Positions 27,225 through 36,588 of a stretch of 64,000 bases of DNA are shown piece after piece. Numbering within the stretch: position 1 is the stretch's first letter; each line of letters starts with the position of its first letter. The stretch spans positions 62,001-126,000 of the forward strand of contig CACLVA010000003.1 of assembly GCA_902610315.1 (NCBI GenBank), written 5' to 3'. The notes below the pieces were generated by a model, which saw nothing but the letters and a program-made list of their open reading frames with translations, was not told the DNA's origin and made no database searches. The DNA is from an uncultured Pelagibacteraceae bacterium (lineage in GTDB: Bacteria > Pseudomonadota > Alphaproteobacteria > Pelagibacterales > Pelagibacteraceae). The position numbers were made by a program, and so were the translations under genes.

Positions 27225-29622
27225 TTATTTTAATGCCAAAGGGCTTTATTAAAATAATTAGACTTGGTAGCAAAGTCAAAACAAGTATCATTGCAAGCAA
27301 CATTGCTATACCGGTGAAAATTCCAAAATAAATAGTTGGAATAAAATTTGACAAAATGAGTATTGAAAAACCAAAAACTATGGTAATTGAAGTATTTAAT
27401 ATTGCTATACCTACTGTCGAGTGGCAAGTATTTATAACTTCGATGTAATTTTTGTTTTTTTTATATTCCTCAATAAATCTGTAAATATAGTGAATACTAT
27501 TATCAACAGCAATACCGATTGTTATTGCTGCAATTGTAATTGTCATCATATCTAACGGAATATTTAACAATCCTATTAAACCCAAAATAGCGAAAGCTGC
27601 TATAAAATTTGGAATTACTCCAATTAAGGATATTTTTATATTTCTAAATAAAATTAAAAACATTAAAAAAATCCCAAGCATTACTAATCCAAGTGTTAAA
27701 ATTTGCGATTTAAATAAACTTTGTAATAAATTATTAAATAGAATTAACACTCCACCAAGTTTAAAGCTTTCATCTTTTAGACCAATTTCACTTTTAAGTT
27801 CTGAGTTAATCTTATTTATTAACTGGTTTCTTCTTAAATTTTCAGATGAGTCTTTAATTCTTAAATTTATTCTAGCCTCATTATTCTTAACTGAAATATA
27901 GGGATCAACAATCTCTTTTTTAATTGTTTCTGGAAGTTTACTATATAGAACTCCCATTTCTAAAGTACCAAGTTCCTTATCATTATTGAGTTTAGTTGCT
28001 ATTTCTATTATTGAATAGAAAGATAAAACTTTGCCAACATAATCTAATTTTTCTAAATATAAATGAACGTTTCTTATTCTATCTATTTTATCTTTGGTAA
28101 ACCAATATTTGCTTTGGTCGTCTTCACTGCTTTCCTCATCCCAATCTTCAAATTGGTCCTCATCTTCACTTATTACCTCTATCTCTTCATTATCAAATTT
28201 TAGAATTATATTTAGTGGAGTTGTTCCACCTAATTTTTCATCGATTAGTTTCATACCTTTATAAATTTCTGTATTTTTGCTAAAATAATTAATGAAACTA
28301 TTTTCAACTTTTAATTTTGAGATTCCTAATATACTCAAGACAATTAAAATTATAGATATAGATAAAATTAATTTTACATTATTTATAGAGTATTTTGAAA
28401 GTGCGTTTGTAAATGATGAAAATGACTTTTCCTCAACCTCAACTTTCTGATGGTCAAATATATTTAGTAATGTTGGAAGAAGAGAAAATGTAACTATAAA
28501 AGAAGTTAACAATCCAAATGACATCATAAGACCAAAATCAATAATTGGTTTAATTTCACTAAAAATTAAAGAGAGAAACGCGCACATAGTGGTAAGGACA
28601 GTATAGATAATTGGCCAAACCATTTTTTCAGTAGTTAATGTAATAATTTCAAATAAAGAAAAATTAGTAAATTCTTTCCTTAATTGTAGAAATCTTGTGC
28701 TCATGTGAATATTCATTGCCATAGTTAATATCAACATTAATGCAATAAAGTTTGAGGAGATCACTGTTACTTTCCAATTCATTATTCCTAAAAAACCAGA
28801 CATAATTAAAACTGAAAAAAAACAACTACTAATAGGTATAAAAATCCAAATTAATTTTCTAAAAACATACCATAAAGTAAATACGATAAACAAAAATACT
28901 CCAAATCCGAAGACGATTATATCATTCTTTATAAATGTCATCATATCGTCAGCAATCATAGGAATCCCACCTAAATGAATTTTGCCAACATCTTCAAATG
29001 ATTTAATAATTTCTCTTATTTCAATTATATTTTGGTGTCTCTCCTTTTTTAAAGAGTCTTTATAATTCTCAATTTCTTTTTTATTATCAAATGCACTGAA
29101 CTGAGGTTTCTCTCTCTCTTTTAAGTTTACGATTATTCCGGTTGTTTTTGCGTCCTCGCTTATAACAAAGTTTCTAAAGACAGGGCTGTTCAAAATTTCT
29201 TGAAAACCTCTATCTCTATCAATATTTTCATCTTTTAAAGTTCTAAAATTTTTAATTCTATCCATTAAGGGCTCATCAGAACTATCAAGTAGTGGAATAT
29301 CTACAATTGTGATTACGTTATGAACCCAGTTTAAACTTTGAATTTTATACTTAAGACTTAGAATATTATTAATAGTATTTTCAGAAGTTATTTTTTCTTT
29401 TGGTGTTAGCGTTAGAACTAAAAATTCCTTTGCACCGAATTTTTCGTTGATTTCATTTAAATATTTAAGATCAGGATCTCCCTCGATTAATAAAGTCTCC
29501 GAAGAAGCATCTAATCTAAAATCTTTAGATTGATAACCAAAAAATATAGCTATCAATATTAATAACGATAAAATGATTTTGGGTTTACTTAGTATAAAAT
29601 TTTTATAGATTTTAGAGATCAT
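27217..29622 (-). CDS. MMPL/RND superfamily exporter
   Basis: An 801-aa protein with the duplicated RND layout: one N-terminal helix, a periplasmic domain (about 35-215), five to six helices, a second periplasmic domain and a final helix block containing GIAVDNSIHYIYRF. It belongs to the predicted-exporter group (COG1033) rather than the trimeric AcrB type and there is no adjacent membrane-fusion or TolC gene. Relatives move lipids or hopanoids. A very acidic stretch (EDEDQFEDWDEESSEDD, near 480) sits in the second periplasmic domain. It occupies the place between dnaB and cvpA. Confidence 0.82.
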   Translation of the reverse strand: MISKIYKNFILSKPKIILSLLILIAIFFGYQSKDFRLDASSETLLIEGDPDLKYLNEINEKFGAKEFLVLTLTPKEKITSENTINNILSLKYKIQSLNWVHNVITIVDIPLLDSSDEPLMDRIKNFRTLKDENIDRDRGFQEILNSPVFRNFVISEDAKTTGIIVNLKEREKPQFSAFDNKKEIENYKDSLKKERHQNIIEIREIIKSFEDVGKIHLGGIPMIADDMMTFIKNDIIVFGFGVFLFIVFTLWYVFRKLIWIFIPISSCFFSVLIMSGFLGIMNWKVTVISSNFIALMLILTMAMNIHMSTRFLQLRKEFTNFSLFEIITLTTEKMVWPIIYTVLTTMCAFLSLIFSEIKPIIDFGLMMSFGLLTSFIVTFSLLPTLLNIFDHQKVEVEEKSFSSFTNALSKYSINNVKLILSISIILIVLSILGISKLKVENSFINYFSKNTEIYKGMKLIDEKLGGTTPLNIILKFDNEEIEVISEDEDQFEDWDEESSEDDQSKYWFTKDKIDRIRNVHLYLEKLDYVGKVLSFYSIIEIATKLNNDKELGTLEMGVLYSKLPETIKKEIVDPYISVKNNEARINLRIKDSSENLRRNQLINKINSELKSEIGLKDESFKLGGVLILFNNLLQSLFKSQILTLGLVMLGIFLMFLILFRNIKISLIGVIPNFIAAFAILGLIGLLNIPLDMMTITIAAITIGIAVDNSIHYIYRFIEEYKKNKNYIEVINTCHSTVGIAILNTSITIVFGFSILILSNFIPTIYFGIFTGIAMLLAMILVLTLLPSLIILIKPFGIKIND

Positions 29623-29648
29623 TTTGACTGCAAATATACTATTTTATA

Positions 29649-31067
29649 TTAATTATTTACAGCATCTTTAAATTTAGTAAACATTTCCTCAAATTCTAAC
29701 ATTACATTACCTGTTGGACCATGTCTTTGTTTACCAATTATTAATTCTGCTAAATGAGAAACTTCATTCATTTTAGCCTGCCATTCAGCGTGTTCAACTG
29801 TTGCGGGCCTTGGTTCTTTTGCTTTTAAATAATAAGATTCTCTATATACAAACATAACAACATCAGCATCTTGTTCGATTGAACCAGATTCTCTTAAGTC
29901 TGAAAGAAGAGGTTTTTTATCATCCCTTTGTTCTACCGCTCTAGATAATTGAGATAACGCCAAAACAGGAACAGAAAGTTCTTTGGCTAGCGCTTTAAGT
30001 CCCTGAGTAATTTCAGATATTTCTTGAACCCTACCTTCTTTTATTGCAAAAGAGGCTTTCATTAATTGTATATAATCTATTACAATCATATCCAATCCAT
30101 ATAGTCTTTTAATACGTCTTGCCCTATTTGATAAAGCTGCAACACTTATTGCCGGTGTTTCATCTATATACAAAGGCAGTTCTGAAATATTTTTTGATGT
30201 TTCTATAAATTGTTCAAATTGTTCCTCTGAAATTTTTCCACGTCTAATATCATTTGATTTAATCCTTGATTGTTCTGCTAATATTCTAGTTGATAACTGT
30301 TCAGATGACATTTCTAAAGAAAAAAAAGCGATAGATCCTTTATTCCCAGACTCTTGAATTTTTCTTGCTGCATGGAATGCTATGTTAGTAGCTAAAGCAG
30401 TCTTACCCATAGATGGTCTACCTGCAATTATAATTAGATCTGACTTATGTAAGCCTCCTAACCTGTCGTCTAAATCTTTTAATCCAGTTGGTACACCAAC
30501 AATGCCTTCTTCATTTTTATATGCACTAGAAGCCATATCTATAGTTTGTTTAACCGCATCATCAAATTTTATTAGTGATGAATTAAACGAACCTTTTTCA
30601 GCAAGGTCATAGAGAACTTTTTCCGAATTTTCTATTATTGATTTACCAGTTATATTAAGATCACTAATTTTAGCGTTATCAATTATATTTTCAGAAATTT
30701 TTATTAATTCTCTTCTAACATACATGTCATAAATTATCTTTGAATACTCAATGGATTGTCTTGAAGATGTAGCAAATTTTGTAATCTTTATTAAATATTC
30801 AGGTACATTTAAATCATCTTTTTCATTTTCGAAATAACTTTTAAGAGTAATTGGATTTGCTAACATACCTTTGTAAATTAAATTATTTATTGCAGAATAT
30901 ATTCTTTGATGTAAAGGATCATAAAAATTAATTTCTGATATTATTGAACTTATGTCATCAAATATCTCGTTTGAAGTTAGAACAGATCCGATTACAGCTT
31001 GTTCTGCCTCTATGTTATTTGGTAATTGATTAATTTCGTTTGATACAAGAGTTAAGTTTTTGTTCAC
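29649..31067 (-). CDS. dnaB: replicative DNA helicase
   Basis: Hexameric helicase that unwinds DNA at the fork. The 472-aa product has the N-terminal primase-interacting domain (PNNIEAEQAVIGSVL at the start, DPLHQRIYSAI near 50) and the RecA-like motor with Walker A AGRPSMGKT (215-223), the IVIDYIQLM Walker B strand and the final LSQLSRAVEQR block. No intein is seen in the usual insertion sites. It follows rplI on the same strand with a 77-bp spacer, in the common rpsF-rpsR-rplI-dnaB order. Confidence 0.96.
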   Translation of the reverse strand: MNKNLTLVSNEINQLPNNIEAEQAVIGSVLTSNEIFDDISSIISEINFYDPLHQRIYSAINNLIYKGMLANPITLKSYFENEKDDLNVPEYLIKITKFATSSRQSIEYSKIIYDMYVRRELIKISENIIDNAKISDLNITGKSIIENSEKVLYDLAEKGSFNSSLIKFDDAVKQTIDMASSAYKNEEGIVGVPTGLKDLDDRLGGLHKSDLIIIAGRPSMGKTALATNIAFHAARKIQESGNKGSIAFFSLEMSSEQLSTRILAEQSRIKSNDIRRGKISEEQFEQFIETSKNISELPLYIDETPAISVAALSNRARRIKRLYGLDMIVIDYIQLMKASFAIKEGRVQEISEITQGLKALAKELSVPVLALSQLSRAVEQRDDKKPLLSDLRESGSIEQDADVVMFVYRESYYLKAKEPRPATVEHAEWQAKMNEVSHLAELIIGKQRHGPTGNVMLEFEEMFTKFKDAVNN

Positions 31068-31144
31068 AACTATTTATACATTTTTTAATATATTTAATAA
31101 AACAAAATTATATAAAATAATCTCTGGGGAAAAAAATGTATAAA

Positions 31145-31603
31145 TTATTTGACCTGGTCTTGAGAATCGACTTTAATTTTAATCTCTGCCTGAACATCTG
31201 AATGAAGATCAACCTTTACTTTAAAAGTTCCTATAGTTTTAATTTCATTTAAAGGTTGTATTAAAGAAGGTTTAATCTCAATTTTTAAATTTTCATAAAT
31301 TAATTTAGAAATTTCGGTTGGTTTAATTGACCCATAAAGATCTTTATTTTCTGTAACTAATTTTTTAACACCAAACATCTTATTGTTAATTTTTTCTAAT
31401 ATCTGCTTAGCAAGCTTTTTCTTTTCTTGGTCTTTTTTGGTTAATTCTGACTTAATTTTTTCAACTTGTTTAATGTTGTCTTTTGATGCGTAAAGTGCTT
31501 TTCGATTAGCAATTAGATAATTTCTTGCAAACCCTCTTTTGACACTAATAATTTCACCGATTGTGCCAATTTTTTTCAAATTTTCTAATAATATCACTTT
31601 CAT
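31145..31603 (-). CDS. rplI: 50S ribosomal protein L9
   Basis: L9 binds 23S rRNA near the L1 stalk base. 152 aa, close to the usual 148-150. The N-terminal RNA-binding domain starts MKVILLENLKKIGTIGEIISVKRGFARNYLI, followed by the long connecting helix and a C-terminal domain with KLVTENKDLYGSIKPTEIS. Starts 1 nt after the rpsR stop, third gene of rpsF-rpsR-rplI. Confidence 0.97.
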   Translation of the reverse strand: MKVILLENLKKIGTIGEIISVKRGFARNYLIANRKALYASKDNIKQVEKIKSELTKKDQEKKKLAKQILEKINNKMFGVKKLVTENKDLYGSIKPTEISKLIYENLKIEIKPSLIQPLNEIKTIGTFKVKVDLHSDVQAEIKIKVDSQDQVK

Positions 31604-31604
31604 A

Positions 31605-31877
31605 TCAAATCAAAGCTAAATTTCTTGCTCTTTTAATAGAGATAGATAACTCTCTTTGTTTTTTCTGAGATATGTTTGTAATTCTTGAAGGCAAAATTTT
31701 ACCATTTTCTGACACATATCTTTTTAATAATTTAATATTTTTATAATCAACTACTGGCGCACCCTTCAATGATAAAGGACAAGTTTTTCTAAATTTGTAT
31801 TTATTTGGCTGAAAAATACTCAACTTAGAGAAATTGCTCGTCTTATTTCTTTTAGAATTATTTTTTTTATTTTTCAT
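31605..31877 (-). CDS. rpsR: 30S ribosomal protein S18
   Basis: S18 partners S6 on the platform of the small subunit. 90 aa with a Lys/Asn-rich N-terminal extension and the conserved core [24 protein letters not shown], ending in [12 protein letters not shown]. Overlaps rpsF by 11 nt, which fits coupled synthesis of the S6-S18 pair. Confidence 0.97.
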   Translation of the reverse strand: MKNKKNNSKRNKTSNFSKLSIFQPNKYKFRKTCPLSLKGAPVVDYKNIKLLKRYVSENGKILPSRITNISQKKQRELSISIKRARNLALI

Positions 31878-32205
31878 TAGTTTTATCGTCTTTTAAAAAA
31901 TAGTTAGTCTTAAGGTCAAAATTTTTAACTTTCACAGTTAAAAATCTTAGAAGGTTTTTGTCAAGTTTCTCATTTTTTTCTAATTCCTTAATTAAAGATC
32001 CATCACATTTTATTTTAAAATGAATATAATTTCCTTTTTTGTTTTTTTTAATTAAATGTGAAAGGTTCATTAGACCCCAATCTTGCGTTTGAACAATATT
32101 TCCTTTATTTTTAATGATTATATCTGAATATTTATCTTTAATTTGTTTAATCTGAGAAGCCGATGTGTCCTGTCTAGCTATAATCGTATGTTCGTAATTA
32201 TTCAT
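31867..32205 (-). CDS. rpsF: 30S ribosomal protein S6
   Basis: S6, 112 aa from the ATG at 32205: [13 protein letters not shown] matches the family start, with the [26 protein letters not shown] core and a Lys/Asp-rich tail. The open frame extends upstream to 32412, but those 69 codons read antisense through fabD and lack S6 similarity. In many bacteria the 5' leader of rpsF is bound by the S6-S18 complex; the leader here is at most 76 nt, and I do not see an obvious mimic. Confidence 0.96.
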   Translation of the reverse strand: MNNYEHTIIARQDTSASQIKQIKDKYSDIIIKNKGNIVQTQDWGLMNLSHLIKKNKKGNYIHFKIKCDGSLIKELEKNEKLDKNLLRFLTVKVKNFDLKTNYFLKDDKTNEK

Positions 32206-32281
32206 TATTAATTTAGTTAAAAAAAATTGATATACTATTATAATAGTTTTAATACAAGAGTTAATATTATAAAAATAGCAA
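32206..32281. promoter_or_regulatory. divergent rpsF/fabD promoter region
   Basis: 76 bp between two essential divergent operons. On the minus strand TATAAT (32237-32242) is preceded after 16 nt by TTAACT, a reasonable sigma70-type pair for rpsF. On the plus strand TATAAT (32239-32244) overlaps it, though no good -35 lies at the right distance. The two -10 elements share bases, so polymerases could compete. Confidence 0.45.
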
Positions 32282-33208
32282 ATGTTTTCTGTAGTTTTTC
32301 CAGGCCAAGGATCCCAAAAAATAGGCATGGCCAAAGAGTTTTTTGATAAATTTGAATTGGTTAAAAAAATATTTAATGATGCTGATAATATACTTGAATT
32401 TCCAATCTCCAAAATTATTTTTGAAGGCCCTGAAGATAAGTTGAACTTAACAGAGAATACTCAGCCAGCTATATTTTTAACAAGTTACACAATTTTTAAT
32501 GTCGCAAAAAAAGAGTTTGGAATAAATTTTGATAAAGCAGAATACATAGCAGGCCATTCACTGGGTGAATATTCTGCCTTGTGCTGTTTTGGAGCACTAA
32601 GTTTTGAAGACACACTTAAAATTTTAAAAAAGAGAGGAAGATCAATGCAAGAAGCTGTTCCAGCCAACGAAGGATCCATGCTAGCGGTTTTAGGATCTCA
32701 ATTATCTGTTATTGAAAAATTAATTGAAGAAAATTCTGAAGATTGTTTTATTGCTAACAATAACTCTCCCCAACAAGTAGTTGTTAGTGGTCTAAAAAAA
32801 AATATTGACCAATTATCCAAAGTTTTAAATAAATCTAAAATTAAAAATATAAAACTTAATGTAAGTGCGCCATTTCATTGTGAATTAATGAAAAAGGCCA
32901 CCGATAATTTGAAAGATGAAATTTTAAATTTAACTTTTAAAGAGATTAAAAATCCAATAATTTCAAACTATAACGCAAATTCATCAATTTCTGGATTTGA
33001 AATTAAAAATTTGTTAGTTTCACAAATTGAAGGAAGAGTTAAGTGGTTAGAAAGTGTTAGGTTTATGATAGATAAAGGAACAAAAAATTTTATAGAAATT
33101 GGACCAGGAAAAGTGTTATCTGGACTTATAAAAAGAATTGATAAAAATATTGGTGTTAAATCTATTAATAATGAAAATGATATGAAAGAGATAATTAATA
33201 ATGTTTAA
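32282..33208 (+). CDS. fabD: malonyl-CoA:ACP transacylase
   Basis: Loads malonyl groups onto ACP for fatty-acid elongation. 308 aa, usual length. Starts with VVFPGQGSQK, catalytic Ser93 in GHSLGEYSAL, His in SAPFHCELM near 200 and the QIEGRVKWLESV segment near 250, ending with EIGPGKVLSGLIKRI. Overlaps fabG by 8 nt, first gene of fabD-fabG-acpP. Confidence 0.96.
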   Translation: MFSVVFPGQGSQKIGMAKEFFDKFELVKKIFNDADNILEFPISKIIFEGPEDKLNLTENTQPAIFLTSYTIFNVAKKEFGINFDKAEYIAGHSLGEYSALCCFGALSFEDTLKILKKRGRSMQEAVPANEGSMLAVLGSQLSVIEKLIEENSEDCFIANNNSPQQVVVSGLKKNIDQLSKVLNKSKIKNIKLNVSAPFHCELMKKATDNLKDEILNLTFKEIKNPIISNYNANSSISGFEIKNLLVSQIEGRVKWLESVRFMIDKGTKNFIEIGPGKVLSGLIKRIDKNIGVKSINNENDMKEIINNV

Positions 33209-33938
33209 TTTAAAAAACAAAAAAGTTATTATCACAGGCGCAACAGGTGGTATTGGCAATTCACTTGTTGAATGTTTTATTAAACATGAGGCTAGAGTAT
33301 TAGCCACTGGAACAAACGATGAAAAATTAAAACTAATAAACAGTAAATTTGACAATGTTCTTACAAACAAATTTGATATCTCAAACCATGATGAAATTGA
33401 AAATTTTTTAGATAATTCCTCTAAAATTTTAGATGGTAATCCAGATATATTAATAAACAATGCTGGCATAACAAGGGATAACTTGTCACTAAGAATGTCA
33501 AGCAAAGAATGGAATGATGTTTTAAATTTAAACCTAACATCTACTTTTTTATTATGCAAATTTACATTAAAAAAAATGATAAAAAATAAATATGGTAAAA
33601 TTGTAAATATCACATCTGTTGTGGGCCATACAGGAAATGTAGGGCAAGCGAATTATGCAGCATCAAAATCAGGCATAATTGGATTTTCGAAAAGTCTTGC
33701 TTTAGAATATGCAAAAAAAAATATAAATATAAATTGTGTTTCTCCAGGATTTATTGAGACACAAATGACAGACAAAATCGATCCAAAATTTAAAGAATTA
33801 ATTGTTTCAAAAATACCTTCTAATAGACTTGGTTCACCTGATGATGTAGCGAATATTACAGCATTTTTATCTTCAGATTTAGCCAATTATATAACTGGTG
33901 AAACAATACATGTTAATGGAGGTATGTATTTAGGTTGA
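33201..33938 (+). CDS. fabG: 3-oxoacyl-ACP reductase
   Basis: NADPH-dependent SDR reducing beta-ketoacyl-ACP. 245 aa; cofactor motif TGATGGIG at 12-19, NNAGITRDN at 86-94, catalytic Ser139, Tyr152 and Lys156, and the C-terminal NVNGGMYLG-type ending seen in FabG (HVNGGMYLG). Overlaps fabD by 8 nt. Its TGA stop forms part of the TTGACA of the apparent acpP promoter. Confidence 0.96.
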   Translation: MFNLKNKKVIITGATGGIGNSLVECFIKHEARVLATGTNDEKLKLINSKFDNVLTNKFDISNHDEIENFLDNSSKILDGNPDILINNAGITRDNLSLRMSSKEWNDVLNLNLTSTFLLCKFTLKKMIKNKYGKIVNITSVVGHTGNVGQANYAASKSGIIGFSKSLALEYAKKNININCVSPGFIETQMTDKIDPKFKELIVSKIPSNRLGSPDDVANITAFLSSDLANYITGETIHVNGGMYLG

Positions 33939-33962
33939 CAAAACCTTTAATTTATTTATTAA
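33935..33962 (+). promoter_or_regulatory. probable acpP promoter
   Basis: A perfect -35 hexamer TTGACA (33935-33940), overlapping the fabG stop codon, is followed after 16 nt by TATTAA (33957-33962). Transcription would start near 33969, 18 nt ahead of the acpP ATG, with AAAGGA (33975-33980) as ribosome-binding site. A separate strong promoter suits the high ACP demand. Confidence 0.5.
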
Positions 33963-33986
33963 GAAAAAATCAACAAAGGATTCAAT

Positions 33987-34226
33987 ATGTCAGATGATAT
34001 TTCGAGTAAAGTAAAAAAAATTGTAGCAGATCACCTTGGTATAGATGAGGGCAAAGTAACGGATGAGGCAAGTTTTATAGATGATCTTGGTGCTGATAGC
34101 TTAGATACGGTTGAGTTAGTTATGGCTTTCGAGGAAGAATTTGGTTCTGAAATTTCCGATAGTGAAGCAGAAAAAATTCTAACAGTTGGTGATGCTATAA
34201 AATTTATAGAGAGCAAAAGTAATTAA
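33987..34226 (+). CDS. acpP: acyl carrier protein
   Basis: 79-aa acidic four-helix carrier, phosphopantetheinylated at Ser38 in [11 protein letters not shown]. Holds growing acyl chains for fatty-acid and lipid A synthesis. It has one of the clearer Shine-Dalgarno sequences in the window (AAAGGA, 6 nt before the ATG) and its own likely promoter. The next gene, 6 nt on, is gmk; the fabF and mltG genes that commonly intervene in alphaproteobacteria are absent here. Confidence 0.98.
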   Translation: MSDDISSKVKKIVADHLGIDEGKVTDEASFIDDLGADSLDTVELVMAFEEEFGSEISDSEAEKILTVGDAIKFIESKSN

Positions 34227-34232
34227 TTTTAA

Positions 34233-34862
34233 ATGTCCTTAAAAAAAAGGGGAGCGATGATAATTCTTTCATCCCCTTCAGGAGCGGGAAAGACGACTCT
34301 TGTTAGACTTCTCTCTGAAAAAAAAAATTTTTTTGCATCGGTATCACATACAACAAGGGCTCCTAGATCAAACGAAAAAGAGGGTGTTGATTACTTCTTT
34401 ATAGATAAAGAAGGCTTTCAAAAATTAATTGAAGAAAATGAATTTTTAGAATTTGCTAAAGTTTTTGGCAATTATTACGGGACATCAAAAAAAAATATTA
34501 TCAATAAGTTAAACGAGGGACAAAATGTCATTTTTGATATTGATTGGCAAGGAACTGAACAAATTATTAAAAAAAAACTAGACTTTAAGGTTGTCACAAT
34601 TTTTATTTTGCCCCCAAGTAAAAAAGTATTAAAGGAAAGATTGTCGAATAGAGATATGAAAGACAAGCTAATTGTTGAGGAAAGAATGAATCAATTTGAT
34701 AAAGATATATTGCATTGGAAAAATTATAATTATGTAGTTATCAATGATGACTTAAAAAACTGTTTTGAGAAAATAGTAAAAATTTTAAACTCAGAATTAA
34801 ATAATAAAAGAAGCGATTATGATAAAAATTCTGTTGAAAATCACATCAAAAAACTAGTTTGA
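34233..34862 (+). CDS. gmk: guanylate kinase
   Basis: Phosphorylates GMP to GDP with ATP. 209 aa; P-loop SSPSGAGKT (13-21), the GMP-binding [19 protein letters not shown] and [16 protein letters not shown] blocks, and the IDWQGTEQI segment. Nine codon positions at its 3' end overlap rsmA tail-to-tail (34854-34862). Functionally continues the guaB-guaA route to GDP/GTP. Confidence 0.96.
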   Translation: MSLKKRGAMIILSSPSGAGKTTLVRLLSEKKNFFASVSHTTRAPRSNEKEGVDYFFIDKEGFQKLIEENEFLEFAKVFGNYYGTSKKNIINKLNEGQNVIFDIDWQGTEQIIKKKLDFKVVTIFILPPSKKVLKERLSNRDMKDKLIVEERMNQFDKDILHWKNYNYVVINDDLKNCFEKIVKILNSELNNKRSDYDKNSVENHIKKLV

Positions 34863-35636
34863 CTGATTTTCATATTCTTTAACAAGCATAAGGAATTTAT
34901 CGACTGATATATTTTGAGGTCTATCAGTTAATTTAATATTAGTTTTTTTTGATAAAGCGCTGAAATTTTCAAAAAGTTGTATAAATTTTTTTTTCACCAT
35001 TTTTCTTCTTTGACTAAAAAGAATCTTAGTTATTTTTTCCAGATTTTTAGGATTATCAATATCTATTATTTTTTTTTTAGGAATAAATTCTAATAGTGTA
35101 CTTTCAATTTTTGGTTTAGGAAAAAAACATTCAGGACTAATATCAAAAATTTTTCTTATATTAAATTTCCAATTAGCAAGGATTGTTATTCGGCTATAAT
35201 TTTTGGTATTCACTTTTGCAACTATTCTATCTGCTACTTCTTTTTGAAACATTAAAATTAATTTCTTAAATTTTATTTCTTTGTTTAAACACCAGTTAGA
35301 GAGAATTTTTGTAGAAATATTATAAGGTAGATTTCCGTAAACTATAAATTTATCATAATAGAAATCTTGAGTGAGTTTAAGTACATCTTCATTAACAATT
35401 TGTATTTCTTTTTTGAATTTCCTTTCTAAAATTTTTATCAATTCAATATCTTTTTCAACTACTATTATATGTTTAGGCTCAGACTCAATTATATACGTTG
35501 TTAAGTTTCCTGTCCCTGGACCGATTTCTAAAATTTTATCTTTTTCAGAGATATTACCTACATCTACTATTTTTTTTAGAATATTTTTATCAGTAAGAAA
35601 ATTTTGACCTAAACTTTTTTTAGGATTAAATTTCAT
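34854..35636 (-). CDS. rsmA: 16S rRNA dimethyladenosine transferase
   Basis: Dimethylates A1518 and A1519 of 16S rRNA late in 30S maturation. 260 aa from the ATG at 35636, which gives the family start [11 protein letters not shown]; the open frame runs up to a TTG at 35663 that adds nine unlike residues. SAM motif [11 protein letters not shown] near 36 and the catalytic NLPYNIS motif near 105 are present, as is the [14 protein letters not shown] segment. Overlaps pdxA by 11 nt. Confidence 0.95.
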   Translation of the reverse strand: MKFNPKKSLGQNFLTDKNILKKIVDVGNISEKDKILEIGPGTGNLTTYIIESEPKHIIVVEKDIELIKILERKFKKEIQIVNEDVLKLTQDFYYDKFIVYGNLPYNISTKILSNWCLNKEIKFKKLILMFQKEVADRIVAKVNTKNYSRITILANWKFNIRKIFDISPECFFPKPKIESTLLEFIPKKKIIDIDNPKNLEKITKILFSQRRKMVKKKFIQLFENFSALSKKTNIKLTDRPQNISVDKFLMLVKEYENQSN

Positions 35637-36588
35637 ATTTTTTGAAAAAAAGCATCGATTCAATCAAACTCTTAGGATCTGATTTATTTTTTCCTAACAT
35701 TTGAACATTTGGACCATGATCAGGAGAAATTCTTATAAACGGTAAACCCAATGTGATATTAATAGCATCAAAACCAAATAAAGTTTTAATTGGTGTGAGA
35801 ACTTGGTCATGATACATTCCAATTATCACGTCAAATTTTTTGATGTTTTCTTTTAAAAAAATTGTATCTGCTGCAAAAGGTCCGCTGATATTAATTTTAC
35901 CTTTTTTTAAAACCCTTATAGCAGGAATTATCTCTTTTTTTTCTTTATTTTCTTTGTCAAAACTTTCACAATGAGGATTTAACCCCGTGATTCCAAATTT
36001 AGGTTTTTTCTTTATAACTTCTTTATAAAATTTATCGATCTTTTTTACTTTTATAATAATATCCTTTTTTTTAATATTTTTAGAAACTTTTGAAATTGGT
36101 ATATGAGTAGTAAGAGGACTGACAGATAATTGTTTATTATAAATTAACATCACCGGATCTTTTGAATTTGTTTTTTTTGCCAAATATTCAGTAATTCCAT
36201 TATATTTACCCTTTAAAAAAGATTTTTTAGATACAGGTCCGTTAATCAAACCACAACAACCTTGATTTTTAATAATCTCAAAAGCTTTCTTAAATGAGTT
36301 CTCAATATATGAGTTTGAAACAGATGTAATTTTCTTTCTTGTAAATTTAAATTTATCGTAATTAACATCAACAAGATTAATTTTATCCTTTTTTATATTA
36401 GAAAAATCTTTGTTAAGTTCGTTATATTTAAAATTCTTCTTAAATTTTTCTATATTTTTTTTTAGGATTTTTTTTGATGATATTAAAATAACAGGATGTC
36501 CAAATTTTTTTTTTAAAGCTTTTAAAAATATTTCTAAAAATATACTTTGGGGTTCACCACCTATAATTATAATAGGCCTAAAATTCAT
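35626..36588 (-). CDS. pdxA: 4-hydroxythreonine-4-phosphate dehydrogenase
   Basis: NAD-dependent step of the DXP-dependent pyridoxal-phosphate pathway. 320 aa, with the LINGPVSKKSF and TEYLAK blocks, TTHIPIS near 160, GLNPHCES with a metal-ligand His near 207, and IIGMYHDQVLTPIKTLFGF with another metal His near 260, ending ISPDHGPN. Between surA and rsmA in the usual proteobacterial order; PLP would serve GcvP among others. Starts inside the surA 3' end (11-nt overlap). Confidence 0.94.
   Translation of the reverse strand: MNFRPIIIIGGEPQSIFLEIFLKALKKKFGHPVILISSKKILKKNIEKFKKNFKYNELNKDFSNIKKDKINLVDVNYDKFKFTRKKITSVSNSYIENSFKKAFEIIKNQGCCGLINGPVSKKSFLKGKYNGITEYLAKKTNSKDPVMLIYNKQLSVSPLTTHIPISKVSKNIKKKDIIIKVKKIDKFYKEVIKKKPKFGITGLNPHCESFDKENKEKKEIIPAIRVLKKGKINISGPFAADTIFLKENIKKFDVIIGMYHDQVLTPIKTLFGFDAINITLGLPFIRISPDHGPNVQMLGKNKSDPKSLIESMLFFKKYEI

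Noticed and set aside
31068-31144. Possible regulatory RNA in the dnaB/rplI spacer
   Set aside because: Apart from a short CCCCAGAG-like patch the 77 bp are plain AT-rich sequence with no convincing pairing or promoter.
32206-32412. N-terminal extension of rpsF by 69 residues
   Set aside because: It reads antisense through fabD, does not resemble S6, and MNNYEHT at 32205 is the normal S6 start.
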